The position numbers and the translations under genes were made by a program. This document shows positions 7,956-8,120 of a stretch of DNA of 8,120 nucleotides, one piece after another (within the stretch, counting starts at the first letter, position 1; every line of letters begins with the position of its first letter). The notes under the pieces are model-generated. The model did no database searches. It was not told the DNA's origin and saw only the letters and a list, made by a program, of their open reading frames with translations. The stretch comes from Clostridia bacterium (GTDB lineage: Bacteria > Bacillota > Clostridia > Christensenellales > UBA1242), in assembly GCA_017456465.1 (NCBI GenBank), contig JAFTJJ010000135.1:1-8120 (forward strand). The letters run 5' to 3'.

Positions 7956-7981
7956 AATCATACGCTTGACACGATGATTTT
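7954..7981 (+). repeat. AT-rich inverted repeat directly after the recA stop
   Basis: AAAATCAT (7954-7961) and ATGATTTT (7974-7981) are perfect 8-bp arms around a 12-nt centre that can add two G-C pairs (CG at 7963-7964 with CG at 7972-7973). The left arm starts inside the recA stop codon and a short T-run follows. It could be a weak first terminator or an mRNA 3'-end stem. The right arm can instead pair with 8011-8019, so it may compete with the downstream terminator. Confidence 0.5.
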
Positions 7982-7993
7982 TGTTGTGATAAT
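7966..7993 (+). promoter_or_regulatory. Near-consensus extended -10 promoter after recA
   Basis: A perfect -35 TTGACA (7966-7971) is followed after 16 nt by GATAAT (7988-7993, 5 of 6), preceded by TGT as an extended -10 element. The predicted start is close to 8000, which falls in the left arm of the terminator hairpin at 7997-8025. It may serve the gene beyond the window, or give a very short RNA, or be fortuitous. Confidence 0.5.
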
Positions 7994-7996
7994 ATG

Positions 7997-8031
7997 AGTC
8001 TAGATGGTTTAAAATCATCTGGACTTTTTTT
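7997..8031 (+). terminator. Rho-independent terminator of the recA operon
   Basis: AGTCTAGATG (7997-8006) pairs with CATCTGGACT (8016-8025) over 10 bp with one G-T wobble, closing a 9-nt loop. A run of seven T (8025-8031) follows at once. The stem has moderate GC and the T-run is uninterrupted. The minus strand has no matching T-run, so it is one-directional. It sits 42 nt after the recA stop and is the only strong terminator in the window. Confidence 0.85.
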
Positions 8032-8120
8032 ATAGTATATAATAAGTTTTTTATTATTTTTATATATTGAATTTGAATTATATATTGAATAAAAAAGAGA
8101 AAAAATAAACAAAAAAGGGG
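8032..8120. other. Extremely AT-rich intergenic stretch at the window end
   Basis: By eye only about a dozen of 89 bases are G or C, far below the coding part. It contains an all-AT hairpin (ATAATAA 8039-8045 with TTATTAT 8051-8057, then T-run), a TATAAT at 8038-8043 without a convincing -35, and a direct repeat. The last bases are A-rich and end in GGGG (8117-8120), which could be the start of a ribosome binding site for a gene beyond the window. No ORF on either strand here looks real. Confidence 0.6.
8060..8090. repeat. 13-bp direct repeat, 18-bp period
   Basis: TTATATATTGAAT occurs perfectly at 8060-8072 and 8078-8090, separated by TTGAA. The unit is almost pure AT, so chance or slippage is possible. 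The two-turn-like spacing would also suit a dimeric regulator or an AT-rich upstream element for the next gene. Confidence 0.6.

Noticed and set aside
8039..8057. ATAATAA/TTATTAT hairpin followed by T residues as a second terminator
   Set aside because: A 7-bp stem of A-T pairs only is too weak, and such structures are expected by chance in a region this AT-rich.
7810..8112. Minus-strand 100-codon frame running from the AT-rich tail into recA
   Set aside because: Its composition is simply AT-rich DNA translated (Tyr/Lys/Asn/Leu/Phe runs), it crosses the terminator and it covers the end of recA. There is no sign of a real protein.
1..8120. CRISPR arrays, tRNA or rRNA genes, insertion sequences, phage or toxin-antitoxin modules
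   Set aside because: No repeated spacer units, cloverleaf or rRNA motifs, transposase motifs or small two-gene modules are present. The window is almost fully occupied by six housekeeping-type genes.

Overview
The window is a compact, all plus-strand housekeeping operon from a low-GC Gram-positive-type bacterium (Bacillota, possibly an uncultured clostridial or Mollicutes-adjacent lineage). This rests on the gene order, the proteins, the AT-rich codon use with standard-code TGG Trp and TAA/TAG stops, and the strong Shine-Dalgarno sites. The order ftsK/spoIIIE - rimO - pgsA - cinA - recA, with an M16-family protein in front, is a familiar Bacillota neighbourhood in which rny often follows recA. 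No rny is reached before the window ends. I cannot name the species.

Layout: a good sigma-A-type promoter (15-43) precedes an M16 peptidase homologue whose zinc motif is destroyed (81-1343). Next come an FtsK/SpoIIIE DNA translocase with a long Phe-Gly/Asn/Ser-rich linker (1353-4256), the RimO methylthiotransferase (4279-5628), a PgsA-type CDP-alcohol phosphatidyltransferase (5621-6247), a CinA-like protein that has lost its MoCF domain and its amidase active site (6247-6954), and RecA (6969-7955). The gaps are 9, 22 and 14 nt and the overlaps are 8 and 1 nt, so the six genes are very probably one transcript. That transcript would end at the strong intrinsic terminator at 7997-8031.

Functionally the operon mixes chromosome segregation (FtsK), recombination repair (RecA), ribosome modification (RimO) and phospholipid synthesis (PgsA) with two proteins that look like non-catalytic descendants of enzymes (the M16 and CinA homologues). 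No LexA/SOS box is visible at the promoter or before recA.

The only non-coding stretch of note is the last ~165 nt (7956-8120). It holds a near-consensus promoter whose predicted start falls inside the terminator hairpin, a set of mutually exclusive stems around it, and then an extremely AT-rich stretch (roughly 13% GC from 8032 on) with a 13-bp direct repeat. I see no wholly new multi-gene system. The best leads are the two pseudoenzymes, the FG-rich FtsK linker and the recA 3' region.
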